Source of the DNA: JAEUMD01 sp050246945
Lineage (GTDB): Bacteria; Pseudomonadota; Alphaproteobacteria; Rhizobiales; Hyphomicrobiaceae
Length of the DNA stretch: 64,000 nucleotides
Assembly (NCBI GenBank): GCA_050246945.1
Contig: JBFWVC010000001.1
Span: 124,001 to 188,000 of the forward strand
Direction of reading: 5' to 3'
Part shown: positions 45,826-54,481 of the stretch, piece by piece
Position numbering within the stretch: position 1 is the first letter of the stretch
How the letters are laid out: each line of letters starts with the position of its first letter
Notes under the pieces: model-generated
Seen by the model: the letters and a program-made list of their open reading frames with translations, nothing else
Told to the model about the DNA's origin: nothing
Database searches by the model: none
Translations under genes and position numbers: made by a program

Positions 45826-46203
45826 TCAGCCCGCCGCATCGCCCGGACTGTCGGACATATGTCCCTCGTTTGCCCACAGCGCCCGTGAGGTGAGCCAAAA
45901 CGGCATCGGCAGGCCGACGAACACCAGCAGCGCACCGAGCACATGCCGGATGGGTCGCTTCCAGAACCACCGCCACTCGTAGGGCTCGATGCGTGAAACC
46001 CTGGGATCGACCGGCCGCAGCAAGGCCCGCGCGGTGTCCTCGACCTCTTCCGGTACCTGGATCGCCACCCCACCGATAGCGAACAGCACGAACCAATGCA
46101 TTGCCGCATGCGCCCCGCCGCCTGTCGCGACCGGAATGCGGTATGCTTCAAGCATGCTCGCTCGGACCGCCGCTTCAGGCAGGCTCAAGCGCCGATCTAT
46201 CAT
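45826..46203 (-). CDS. Small membrane protein with DUF2007-like domain
   Basis: The 125-residue protein has an N-terminal part (about residues 1-65) that resembles DUF2007: an early ASMLEAYRIPV helix and a later GGVAIQVPEEVEDTARALL. One membrane helix follows (about 90-110, VLGALLVFVGLPMPFWL). The DUF2007 match is by eye and only moderate. The frame extends upstream past the ATG at 46203, but that part covers the sdhB terminator and is not real. It is 180 bases downstream of sdhB. Confidence 0.6.
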   Translation of the reverse strand: MIDRRLSLPEAAVRASMLEAYRIPVATGGGAHAAMHWFVLFAIGGVAIQVPEEVEDTARALLRPVDPRVSRIEPYEWRWFWKRPIRHVLGALLVFVGLPMPFWLTSRALWANEGHMSDSPGDAAG

Positions 46204-46315
46204 GACAAGTCGCGACACGGCACGGCCTCTCCAAGACTTCGGGGACACTGTCGGCGTCAACTGGAAGCCAGATCGCGCAGCCTGTCTGTCATCGCCGGAA
46301 CAGCTCGGCCAAGAC

Positions 46316-46348
46316 AAAAGGCCCGGCAGGAAACCCGCCGGGACCTCG
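46316..46348 (-). terminator. Rho-independent terminator after sdhB
   Basis: On minus, GGTCCCGGCGGG-TTT-CCTGCCGGGCC forms a stem with one bulge and one G-U pair, followed by TTTTGTCTT. It lies about 40 bases after the sdhB stop. Confidence 0.75.
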
Positions 46349-46385
46349 ACAAACTCAAAATATTTGTCCCGGCCGTCTCGCCGGA

Positions 46386-47165
46386 TCAGACCCGCCGTTC
46401 GACCATCAGCTTCTTCAGTTCCGCGATGGCCTTTGCCGGAGACAACCCCTTCGGGCATGCCTTGGCGCAGTTCATGATCGTATGGCAGCGATAAAGCCGG
46501 AAGGGATCTTCAAGGTTGTCGAGCCGCTCGCCGGTCGCCTCGTCGCGGCTGTCGATCACCCACCGATAGGCCTGCAACAGGATCGCCGGCCCAAGATAGC
46601 GGTCGGCGTTCCACCAGTAGCTCGGGCATGATGTCGAGCAGCAAGCGCACAGGATGCACTCGTAGAGCCCGTCCAGCTTTTCCCGGTCCTCGCGAGACTG
46701 CCGCCATTCCTTGGGCGGCGCCGGCGTATCCGTCTTCAGCCAGGGCTCGATCGAACGGTGCTGCGCGTAGAAATGCGTCAGATCCGGAATAAGATCTTTC
46801 ACCACCTGCATATGCGGCAGCGGAAAGATCTTGACCGCACTCTTCACGTCCTCGATCGCCTTCAGGCAGGCCAGCGTGTTGGTGCCATCGATATTCATGG
46901 AGCAGGATCCGCAGATCCCCTCGCGGCACGACCGTCGGAACGTCAGCGTCGGATCGATCTCGTTCTTGATCTTGATGATGGCATCGAGAACCATCGGGCC
47001 GCAGTCGTCCAGATTGAGCCAATAGGTATCGATCCGCGGATTGGCTCCGTCATCCGGGTTCCAGCGATAGATCTGGAATTCCTTCCACCGCCCCGCACCG
47101 CTGGGCTTGTTCCACGTCTTGCCGGCCTTATAGGTCGAATTCTTTGGAAGCGTCAGCTGGACCAT
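46386..47165 (-). CDS. sdhB: Succinate dehydrogenase iron-sulphur subunit
   Basis: SdhB passes electrons from the flavoprotein SdhA to ubiquinone. The 259-residue protein has all three cluster motifs: CREGICGSCSMN with the later Cys for [2Fe-2S], CILCACCSTSCPSYWW for [4Fe-4S] and CHTIMNCAKACPKG for [3Fe-4S]. I chose the ATG at 47165 (MVQLTLPKNS); an ATG at 47210 would add 15 residues without similarity. The usual partners sdhC, sdhD and sdhA are not upstream: the next gene upstream is on plus, so sdhB is transcribed on its own. Confidence 0.95.
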   Translation of the reverse strand: MVQLTLPKNSTYKAGKTWNKPSGAGRWKEFQIYRWNPDDGANPRIDTYWLNLDDCGPMVLDAIIKIKNEIDPTLTFRRSCREGICGSCSMNIDGTNTLACLKAIEDVKSAVKIFPLPHMQVVKDLIPDLTHFYAQHRSIEPWLKTDTPAPPKEWRQSREDREKLDGLYECILCACCSTSCPSYWWNADRYLGPAILLQAYRWVIDSRDEATGERLDNLEDPFRLYRCHTIMNCAKACPKGLSPAKAIAELKKLMVERRV

Positions 47166-47564
47166 ATCGAGACCCGTCGGTTTTCCCGCAGGGCCGCATC
47201 CCTGCTGCATTGCACATTGACTTGCCCCCTGGCCGCGGAAGTGTCAACGCTACCAACGCATCAGACTGGCTCCTGCCCATTCGCTTGCTGTCCCTCCCAG
47301 AAGCTGAAAAAAGCTAGTGTTCTGGATCGGACGTTCGATTCCCGGGCGAAGGTCGTCGAACCTCCGTGGATCCAGAACACAAACCAAAGAATCTAGGGTT
47401 CCGGGTTGGCGCGCAGGTGCCCGACAGGGAATCAAGCGTGAGGGAAGGAACGCTAGGATCGCCGCATCTGGCTCGCGCCCCCGCAACGCCCCCCCTGACG
47501 CAGCCCCGCCGCCGCACAACCAGACCCGCTGCCGAATTTGCGCAAACCTAAGGAGACTGAACCA
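47166..47564. other. Divergent intergenic region between sdhB and the META-domain gene
   Basis: No gene is recognised. It contains the family B palindrome copy 2 (47319-47378) and should hold the sdhB promoter and the promoter of the META gene. Confidence 0.45.
47319..47378 (+). repeat. Family B 60-bp palindromic repeat, copy 2
   Basis: The outer arms are GTTCTGGATC (47319-47328) and GATCCAGAAC (47369-47378); the inner arms are GACGTTCGA (47330-47338) and TCGAACCTC (47356-47364). Compared with copy 1, a T-A pair in the inner stem is replaced by C-G, a compensatory change. Confidence 0.87.
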
Positions 47565-48347
47565 TTGTCGCCCCCCCGGTTCATCGCCATCGCAGCCGCT
47601 GTCGTTGCCCTCATCCACCTTGGCTGCGCCCCCGTCGGCGCCGGCGGTGGCGAACCTGCCGCGCTCGTAGGCCGCTGGACCGTAACCGCGTTGCAGGGAA
47701 AAGTGACCGATACGCCGGCCGGCGACATCACCTTCGATCCGGCCGACGGTTCGATCAGCGGCGCCACGTCGTGCAACTTCTTCCGCGGCAACTTCGATAC
47801 GGCAGGCTGGAAACTCACGATCAAGGTCGGGATGATGACCCGGCGCGCCTGCGTTCGTGGCGCCGCAGAGCACGAGCGCGCATTCCTCGATGCTATGAAT
47901 AGGACCAGCACCTTCCGCATCGATGACGACCGCCTGATACTTACCGCGACCGACGAGACGGTGCTGGCCGAATTGATCCGCACGCCCGACGCCTCCCTCG
48001 AAGGTCCCCGCCACAAGATCGTGTCCTATCTGAAGGACGGCGGCCTCCACAGCATTCGCGCCAACACCGGTGCCGCAATCGCATTCCGCGACGGCAGGAT
48101 CGAAGGCGATACCGGTTGCCGTCCCTTCACCGCGAGCTACGTGCACCTAGGCGATTCGCTCTCCATCTCAAGCGTCACTCCTGCCCAAACGCTCGCGCCC
48201 TGCGCCGAGAACGTCCGCGATCAGGACGCCGCAATACTTGCCGGGCTGCTGGACATCAACACTTTTGACACCTCCCGCAATCTCATCCGCCTGCTCAAGA
48301 AGCAAGGTGGTGCTGCCGTCCTCTGGATTACACCCGAGTCCCCATGA
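47565..48347 (+). CDS. META-domain (HslJ-like) lipoprotein
   Basis: The 260-residue protein has a lipoprotein signal (VVALIHLGC, Cys near residue 21) and two META/HslJ-type domains (about 33-140 and 145-255) with the typical SISGATSCNFFRG and RIEGDTGCRPFTA turns. META proteins sit in the periplasm or outer membrane and are often linked to heat or drug tolerance, without known chemistry. The start is TTG at 47565 with AAGGAG 9 bases upstream; a TTG at 47538 lacks one. Confidence 0.8.
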   Translation: MSPPRFIAIAAAVVALIHLGCAPVGAGGGEPAALVGRWTVTALQGKVTDTPAGDITFDPADGSISGATSCNFFRGNFDTAGWKLTIKVGMMTRRACVRGAAEHERAFLDAMNRTSTFRIDDDRLILTATDETVLAELIRTPDASLEGPRHKIVSYLKDGGLHSIRANTGAAIAFRDGRIEGDTGCRPFTASYVHLGDSLSISSVTPAQTLAPCAENVRDQDAAILAGLLDINTFDTSRNLIRLLKKQGGAAVLWITPESP

Positions 48348-48431
48348 GCACGGCACAGCGGATGCGCGTCGTGAGATCGCTTGCAAACACAGTCGCGCAG
48401 CAACAGCTGCGCGATGGTTTGCTGCTCGAAT

Positions 48432-49328
48432 TCAAAGTCCACGCGCCCAAGAAGGCCTGAGCCGCGCCTCGTTCGGCGCCGCGATCGCCGCGCGTAGCTG
48501 GCCAAGCAACCGCTCCTTGTCCGCACCGAGAGTCCCTTTCAGGACCAGCCAGTTTGACGCGTGATCGGATCGGAAGATGGTCCGCCTGAGCTCCAGACGA
48601 GAAAGCAGGAGTTCCATTTCTTGCATCAAGTCGACGACGCCCAACTCCTGCCAATCATCAAAACCGGACCGGAACCGTTCCTCGCCCTTGGGGAAACTCA
48701 CGACCAGCGTCGCGAGATACTCGGGCTGCGTTGCATTCATCAGTGCGGCCGAGTTCTCTGCGTGCTGACGTGACAGCGACTTTCCTCCGAGGCCATTCAG
48801 GATCATTACGGAACGCTTGATTCCAGCCTCCCCGAGCTTGTCGAGGGCGTCGCGCGTGGTTTCGAACGTCTCCCCCTTGTGGACGCGAGCCAGCACCTCA
48901 TCGTCACCCGATTCGGCGCCGACATAGACCATCGCCAAGCCGAGATCGGCAAGTGCCTTGAGATCGCCTGACGTCTTGTTGCGCACGTTCCGCGGCAGGC
49001 AGTAGCTCGATACCCGCCGCACGCCCGGTAGCTCACGACGGATGGACTCCAGCACCGTCTGAAGCCGCCGCACCGAGAGTGTCAACGCATCGCCATCGGC
49101 CAGGAACACGCGCTTCACTTGGTCTCCATAGGCATCCCGGCAGCGCCTGATGGTCTCAATGATTTCGTCCTCGCTGCGCGGTCTGAATCGCTTCTGCGGA
49201 TCGGTATACATCTCGCAGAAGGTGCACTTGTTCCACGAACAACCGTCGGTGACCGGCAGAATCAGCGACTGCGCCTCGCTCGGCGGCCGGTAGACCGGCG
49301 GAACATAGCGGACCGGATCGACATGCAT
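48432..49328 (-). CDS. Radical SAM protein of unknown function
   Basis: The 298-residue protein has the radical SAM cluster motif CSWNKCTFC near residue 30 and the usual later features YVGAESGDDEVLARVHKG and SVMILNGLGGKS. Family relatives resemble the coproporphyrinogen-oxidase/Elp3-like radical SAM group, but it lacks their extra domains. The reaction is not known. The DUF2189 gene lies 24 bases upstream on the same strand, so the two are probably cotranscribed. Confidence 0.85.
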   Translation of the reverse strand: MHVDPVRYVPPVYRPPSEAQSLILPVTDGCSWNKCTFCEMYTDPQKRFRPRSEDEIIETIRRCRDAYGDQVKRVFLADGDALTLSVRRLQTVLESIRRELPGVRRVSSYCLPRNVRNKTSGDLKALADLGLAMVYVGAESGDDEVLARVHKGETFETTRDALDKLGEAGIKRSVMILNGLGGKSLSRQHAENSAALMNATQPEYLATLVVSFPKGEERFRSGFDDWQELGVVDLMQEMELLLSRLELRRTIFRSDHASNWLVLKGTLGADKERLLGQLRAAIAAPNEARLRPSWARGL

Positions 49329-49352
49329 ATCGCACCAAGCCTCTCGTTTGGC

Positions 49353-50204
49353 TCACGCTGCCGAAGGCTGCGGACCGACGGCGCGCCTGTAGAGATGCCA
49401 GCTCGCGTGCCCGAGAACCGGAAGCATGATGAACAAGCCGACAAACGCCGACAACAGTGACAAACCCGTGAGCACGGCGATGAACGCGCACCAGCCGAGC
49501 ATCGTCACCGGATTGGCGAAGACCAGCCTCACGCTCGTTACCATCGCCGTCACGAAATCGATGTCGCGATCATAGAGCATGGGGTACGTCACCACCGAGA
49601 TCGAGAACACGATGATCGCTATGACCGCGCCGGCGATGTGACCAGCAACCAGGAACATCCATCCCTCTCTCGTGTTCACGATGAGATCGAAGGCTTGCGG
49701 TCCGAGGGCATCGAAACCCATGAACGACAGGAAGATGATCACGGCATAGTCGATCCACATGAAGAACGTGAACCCGGTGATCAGTGCCATCCATCTCAGA
49801 TCGCGCTTGGAGGCATCGCGCACCGCGCCGAATACGGCCGGCCACGATAGCGGTTTGCCCTTTTCCAGGAAGTCGCTCACCGAATAGAATCCGACGCTGG
49901 CGAACGGAGCGATGAGCGCAAAGCCCATGGCAATCGGATAGACAAGATAATACAGCTCGAACAGCCACAGCATCAGCAGGAGCACCCAGCCGGCAACCGC
50001 GTACATCCCGCCGAAAAACAACCCGTACTTGGGCGCGCTTCGAAAATCGTTGATGCCCGCCGCGGTCACCTCGATCAGGTCTTCGAAGGTAATCTTGTAG
50101 ACGCCCGGCCATTGCGCCTTGATGTTGCCGACGCGTCCGTCCCTGGCCGCGCCGTCACCGCCTGCTCGGACCTGGGTCGCCGCCGTTCCCGCCTCATCCG
50201 TCAT
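49353..50204 (-). CDS. DUF2189 family membrane protein
   Basis: The 283-residue protein has about six membrane helices between residues 65 and 265 (for example GMYAVAGWVLLLMLWLFELY shortened: MYAVAGWVLLLMLWLF). It matches the DUF2189 (YPO-type integral membrane) family in length and in motifs such as DINDFRSAPKYGLFFGG and GWCAFIAVLTGLSLL. No function is established; linked neighbours vary. The N-terminal 40 residues are polar and acidic. Confidence 0.85.
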   Translation of the reverse strand: MTDEAGTAATQVRAGGDGAARDGRVGNIKAQWPGVYKITFEDLIEVTAAGINDFRSAPKYGLFFGGMYAVAGWVLLLMLWLFELYYLVYPIAMGFALIAPFASVGFYSVSDFLEKGKPLSWPAVFGAVRDASKRDLRWMALITGFTFFMWIDYAVIIFLSFMGFDALGPQAFDLIVNTREGWMFLVAGHIAGAVIAIIVFSISVVTYPMLYDRDIDFVTAMVTSVRLVFANPVTMLGWCAFIAVLTGLSLLSAFVGLFIMLPVLGHASWHLYRRAVGPQPSAA

Positions 50205-50325
50205 GCCGTCCGCCCTTCAGATCAGATTTAAAGCTCCGTGTCGGGGCAATAATGGACGACCGGCCCGCAAGGTACAATGCGCACAGCGCCAGTCATCGCC
50301 GCAACTTGCGCTGCAGTGCATCACA

Positions 50326-51492
50326 TCAAGGCGCGGCGGGAGTGAGTTTCAATATCGAGCCCTCGCCATCGTCGACCAGTACGTAAACCGCTCCGTCAGA
50401 CCCCACGCGCACGTCGCGAATCCGATCTCCTCGATCGGACAAAAGTACTTCTTCGGCAACGACGTTGCCTCCCTTGACCACGAGACGCGACAATCGCGCG
50501 CCTGCCAGCCCTCCCACGAGAATATTGCCGTTCCATCCAGCGAACAGGGTGTTGCTGTAGAACGCTAGGCTCGATGTTGCGATCGACGGATCCCAATAGT
50601 AGACCGGCTGCTCCATCCCGTCCTTGTTCGTCCCCTCTCCGATCTTGGTGCCCGAGTAGTTGCGGCCGTAGCTGATGATGGGCCAGCCATAGTTCTTGCC
50701 GGCCTGTGGTTGATTGAGTTCGTCGCCGCCGCGTGCACCGTGCTCCACGGTCCACAGCAGTCCGGTGGACGTATCGATCGCGGCGCCCTGGATGTTGCGA
50801 TGCCCAATCGACCAGATCTGCGGAGCCCAGCCGGGGATTTTCGGATTGTCGTCGGGCACGGAGCCATCTGGATTGATGCGGATCACCTTGCCGAGTTGCG
50901 TCGCCGGATCCTGCGCCAGATCGCCATTGCCGCGGTCCCCGGTCGTAATGAACAAGGTGCCATCAGGTGCCGGCACCACGCGCGATCCATAGTGATGGCT
51001 GGTACCCTGTGCCGGCTCCTGCCGGAAAATCACTTTGACGTTTTCGAGCCGCCCCGAGCCATTTGCGAGCACCAGCCGCGCGCGAACGACAGATGTACCG
51101 CTCTTGCCCCAGCCTTCCCGCGGCTCGGCAAAGGACATGTAGATTACGCTGCTTGTCGCGAAATCCGGTGCAAGGCGAATGTCGAGCAGGCCGCCCTGAC
51201 CTCGCGCATAGACCGCCGGAACCCCCTCGACCGGCGTAGAGATCCTGCCGTCCTTGCCAACCAGGCGAAGCCGCCCGTCACGCTCGGTGACAAGCATTCG
51301 CCCGTCAGGAAGGAACTGAAGCCCCCACGGATGCGACAGGCCCTGTGCCACCGTTTCCACCTTGACCGGCGTTGGTGGCGCCTTCGGAGCATCTGTCTGA
51401 GCGGCCAGCGCCACGGTCATCGACCATGCATTCACGGCAGTCATTGCGAACGCGGATGCCAGAACGGCTGCGAGATACCGCCATTTGCGCAT
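50326..51492 (-). CDS. PQQ-dependent sugar (aldose) dehydrogenase, soluble GDH/Asd type
   Basis: The 388-residue protein has a signal peptide (about residues 1-30) and the six-bladed propeller of soluble glucose dehydrogenase-like proteins. Visible motifs are LSHPWGLQFLPDGRMLVTER (with the catalytic His), GGLLDIRLAPDF, HHYGSRVVPAPDGTLF, GHRNIQGAAID and VEHGARGGDELN. It should oxidise aldoses in the periplasm with PQQ, feeding the respiratory chain; the exact substrate and PQQ dependence are inferred from the family. Confidence 0.9.
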   Translation of the reverse strand: MRKWRYLAAVLASAFAMTAVNAWSMTVALAAQTDAPKAPPTPVKVETVAQGLSHPWGLQFLPDGRMLVTERDGRLRLVGKDGRISTPVEGVPAVYARGQGGLLDIRLAPDFATSSVIYMSFAEPREGWGKSGTSVVRARLVLANGSGRLENVKVIFRQEPAQGTSHHYGSRVVPAPDGTLFITTGDRGNGDLAQDPATQLGKVIRINPDGSVPDDNPKIPGWAPQIWSIGHRNIQGAAIDTSTGLLWTVEHGARGGDELNQPQAGKNYGWPIISYGRNYSGTKIGEGTNKDGMEQPVYYWDPSIATSSLAFYSNTLFAGWNGNILVGGLAGARLSRLVVKGGNVVAEEVLLSDRGDRIRDVRVGSDGAVYVLVDDGEGSILKLTPAAP

Positions 51493-51531
51493 GATGTTGC
51501 CTCCTCTTTCGCGATGTGAGAAACGGCGCGC

Positions 51532-52158
51532 TCAGAGCGGCGGCGGCTCCTGGAGCCAGCGATGCTCGCGCCCCGCCGCGACAACTCGTTGCACCACGCG
51601 CCGGGGATTGCTCAGCGTCGAATGCTCATAGGCGATTGCGGTGAGATCCGGGCGTATCGCTTCCAGAAGCTCACCCGGCTTCAGCAGAAAATCCGGATTC
51701 GACGGCTTTCCATACCGCTCGTTGCCCAGTGCGAACGTCTCGTAGATCAAGATCCCGTTCGAACCCACCATCGCGACCACATCCTTGAGTATCGGCCGCC
51801 ACAGGTAGTTGGCGATGATAACACCGTCGAACCCACCCGCACCGAGCCGCACGCTGAGCGGCCTGTCCGCGCCTGTCTCCAGATCCATTTCAATGAGTTG
51901 AACGCCTTCGGCACCCGAAAGATCGGCCACACCCGAAATGTCGCGATCGACTCCGACCACGTCGAGACCAGCGCCGAGCGCCGCCCGCATGTGCCGCCCG
52001 CTTCCGCACGCGACATCCAGTATGCGCCCGCCCGGTCGAACGCCGCCTAGAAACCGCATCACCCAGGGCGACGGCGCCCCCACACCCGAGCCACCTGTGT
52101 TCCTGATGTGCAAAAGGCTCCTCCACCGTGTCACTTCGCCCACGCCGCAACTGTCCAT
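51532..52158 (-). CDS. Class I SAM-dependent methyltransferase
   Basis: The 208-residue protein has the SAM-binding motif ILDVACGSGRHMRA near residue 47, DVVGVDRD for the ribose-binding acid, and a Rossmann-like order of strands. It resembles the TehB/UbiE-like small methyltransferases. The substrate is unknown. It is divergent from dapF, with about 50 bases between the starts. Confidence 0.82.
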   Translation of the reverse strand: MDSCGVGEVTRWRSLLHIRNTGGSGVGAPSPWVMRFLGGVRPGGRILDVACGSGRHMRAALGAGLDVVGVDRDISGVADLSGAEGVQLIEMDLETGADRPLSVRLGAGGFDGVIIANYLWRPILKDVVAMVGSNGILIYETFALGNERYGKPSNPDFLLKPGELLEAIRPDLTAIAYEHSTLSNPRRVVQRVVAAGREHRWLQEPPPL

Positions 52159-52208
52159 TGGACACCTTGCGAATTGTGTTTTGGTCCCTCCTCGCCATAT
52201 ATGGGCGC

Positions 52209-53084
52209 ATGACCGCTCCGACCAGCACCATCCCGTTCGTAAAGATGAACGGCCTCGGCAATGATTTCGTCGTTGTCGATGGCCGCACTGCCCCGGTGCG
52301 TATCGAAGCGGAGGAGGCCCGCCATCTGGCCAGCCGATCCTCCGGCATCGGTTGCGATCAGGTCATTGTGCTTGAGCCCTCCCGCCACGCCGATGTGAAG
52401 ATGCGCATCCTGAATGCTGACGGCTCCGAGGTCGGCGCCTGCGGCAATGCAACCCGCTGCGTAGCCTGGCTCCTGTCGGAAGAAACCGGCGCACGCCGGC
52501 TGACGATCGACACGGATGCCGGAGAACTCGAGGCTGTCGTCGCAAGCATCGATCGCATTACGGTCGACATGGGCCGCCCCCGCTTCGGCTGGCAGGACAT
52601 TCCGCTCGCCGAGCAGTTTCACGATACACGCGCCATCGAATTGCAGGCAGGGCCCATCGACAACCCGGTTCTGCACTCGCCCTCAGTCGTCAACGTCGGC
52701 AACCCGCACGCGGTCTTCTGGGTTGACGATGTGGATGCCATAGACCTCGGCCGGATCGGCCCATTGTTGGAAAACCATCCCATCTTCCCCGAACGTGCCA
52801 ATATCTCGATCGCCCAGGTTCTTTCGCGAACACACCTTAAGATCCGGACCTGGGAGCGCGGTGCCGGACTGACGCGCGCCTGCGGAACCGCGGCCTGTGC
52901 CGCCGCTGTCACCGCCATGCGCAAGAAGCTCGTCGACCGCGACGCCGAGGTGACCGTCACGCTGCCTGGTGGCGACCTTGTCATCGCCTGGACGCAGAAT
53001 GATCACATCCTGATGACGGGCCCGGCAGAGACGGAGTTTCGCGGCGCTTTGGCCCGCGATGGCTTGCGCCCCCTACCCGCATGA
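52209..53084 (+). CDS. dapF: Diaminopimelate epimerase
   Basis: It converts LL- to meso-diaminopimelate for lysine and peptidoglycan synthesis. The 291-residue protein has the two catalytic Cys: Cys78 in GACGNATRC and Cys225 in RACGTAACAA. FVKMNGLGNDF near residue 10 is the family start. I chose the ATG at 52209; the frame runs 27 codons further up without similarity. Its stop overlaps the mtaB start (ATGA), the first of two overlaps in dapF-mtaB-ftsY. Confidence 0.96.
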   Translation: MTAPTSTIPFVKMNGLGNDFVVVDGRTAPVRIEAEEARHLASRSSGIGCDQVIVLEPSRHADVKMRILNADGSEVGACGNATRCVAWLLSEETGARRLTIDTDAGELEAVVASIDRITVDMGRPRFGWQDIPLAEQFHDTRAIELQAGPIDNPVLHSPSVVNVGNPHAVFWVDDVDAIDLGRIGPLLENHPIFPERANISIAQVLSRTHLKIRTWERGAGLTRACGTAACAAAVTAMRKKLVDRDAEVTVTLPGGDLVIAWTQNDHILMTGPAETEFRGALARDGLRPLPA

Positions 53085-54481
53085 CGCTTGAGACCGATCC
53101 CGCAACCGATACAACGACAATGCACGACACGATCGACACGAGGAGCGATGTATTGCACGGTGACGCCGCAGGCGATGGCCTGGACGGCTCCGCCGGGCAT
53201 GCGTTCTCCGACCCCGCCGCGCCAGCCGGCTCGCCCCACATCATCACCCTCGGATGCCGCCTTAATGCATATGAATCGGAGGTTATGCGCCGCCATGCAA
53301 TGGCCGCCGGCCTTGACGACGTTGTTATCGTCAACACCTGCGCGGTGACCAACGAGGCCGTCCGTCAGGCCTGCCAGACCGTTCGCCGCCTGCGCCGTGA
53401 ACGGCCGCAAGCGCGCATCATCGTGACAGGCTGCGCAGCCCAGCTCGAACCGGAACGCTTCGCCGAGCTCGATGCCGTCGACCACGTCATAGGTAACGCC
53501 GAAAAGATGCGTGCCCAGACCTTCACGGCACTTGCCGTAGGCGACCGCCCCGGAATTCTCGTCAACGATATCCAAAGCGTGACCGAGACCGCGAGCCACA
53601 TGATCGATGGATTCGGCAATCGCGCCCGCGCTTACGTGCAGGTGCAGAACGGTTGCGACCACCGCTGCACGTTCTGCATCATTCCCTTCGGTCGCGGCCC
53701 GTCGCGCTCGGTTCCAGCGGGCGAGGTCGTCGCGGAAATCCGCCATCTCGTCGGCCAGGGCTTCGGCGAGATCGTGCTCACTGGTGTCGACATCACGTCC
53801 TACGGTGGCGATTTGCCTGGTGGGATGCGGCTTGGCCGTCTGGTTCGCCAGATCCTCAAGCTGGTCCCCGAACTGCCGCGCCTGCGCCTGTCATCGATAG
53901 ATCAGGTGGAGACCGATTCCGACCTGCTCGCCGCGCTTGCCGAGGAGGAGCGCCTAATGCCGCACCTGCACCTGTCCATGCAGGCCGGCAACGACATGAT
54001 CCTCAAGCGCATGAAGCGCCGCCATACCCGCGCCGACGCCATACGCTTTTGTACCGAGGCCCGCCGCTTGCGCCCCGACATTGTGTTCGGTGCCGATCTC
54101 ATTGCCGGTTTTCCAACTGAGACGGACGAGATGTTTGCCGCCACGCGTGACATCGTCGCCGACTGCGACCTCACCTATCTCCACGTATTCCCGTTCTCGC
54201 CGAGGAAAGGCACCCCTGCCGCCCGCATGCCACAAGTGGACCGCCAGATTGTGAAGGCCCGAGCGGCCACTCTCCGTAGCCTTGGCGAAGCAGCACTGAC
54301 CACCTATCTGGCAAACCAGAAGGGGCAAGTCGTGCAACTCTTGATGGAAAAGGACACCATGGGCCGGACCCCCCATTTTGCGGAGGTCCACCTTGACAGG
54401 GACGTCCCCGACCGAGCATTCGTCAGCGCCCGAGTGACGGGGCACAAGGATCTTCAACTCATGGGCGAGGTGGTCGCGTGA
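53081..54481 (+). CDS. mtaB: tRNA (N6-threonylcarbamoyladenosine37) methylthiotransferase MtaB
   Basis: This radical SAM enzyme adds a methylthio group to t6A37 of tRNA. The 466-residue protein has an N-terminal UPF0004 domain with TLGCRLNAYESEVM, NTCAVTNEAV and VTGCAAQLEP supplying three Cys, a radical SAM centre CDHRCTFC near residue 192, and a C-terminal TRAM-like region. About 40 acidic or polar residues precede the first domain. It overlaps dapF and ftsY by 4 bases each. Confidence 0.94.
   Translation: MTLETDPATDTTTMHDTIDTRSDVLHGDAAGDGLDGSAGHAFSDPAAPAGSPHIITLGCRLNAYESEVMRRHAMAAGLDDVVIVNTCAVTNEAVRQACQTVRRLRRERPQARIIVTGCAAQLEPERFAELDAVDHVIGNAEKMRAQTFTALAVGDRPGILVNDIQSVTETASHMIDGFGNRARAYVQVQNGCDHRCTFCIIPFGRGPSRSVPAGEVVAEIRHLVGQGFGEIVLTGVDITSYGGDLPGGMRLGRLVRQILKLVPELPRLRLSSIDQVETDSDLLAALAEEERLMPHLHLSMQAGNDMILKRMKRRHTRADAIRFCTEARRLRPDIVFGADLIAGFPTETDEMFAATRDIVADCDLTYLHVFPFSPRKGTPAARMPQVDRQIVKARAATLRSLGEAALTTYLANQKGQVVQLLMEKDTMGRTPHFAEVHLDRDVPDRAFVSARVTGHKDLQLMGEVVA

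Noticed and set aside
47330..47350. GTTCGATTCCCGGGC resembling a tRNA T-arm
   Set aside because: No acceptor, D-arm or anticodon stem can be formed around it; it belongs to the family B palindrome, whose other copy has GTTTGAGTCCCGGGC.
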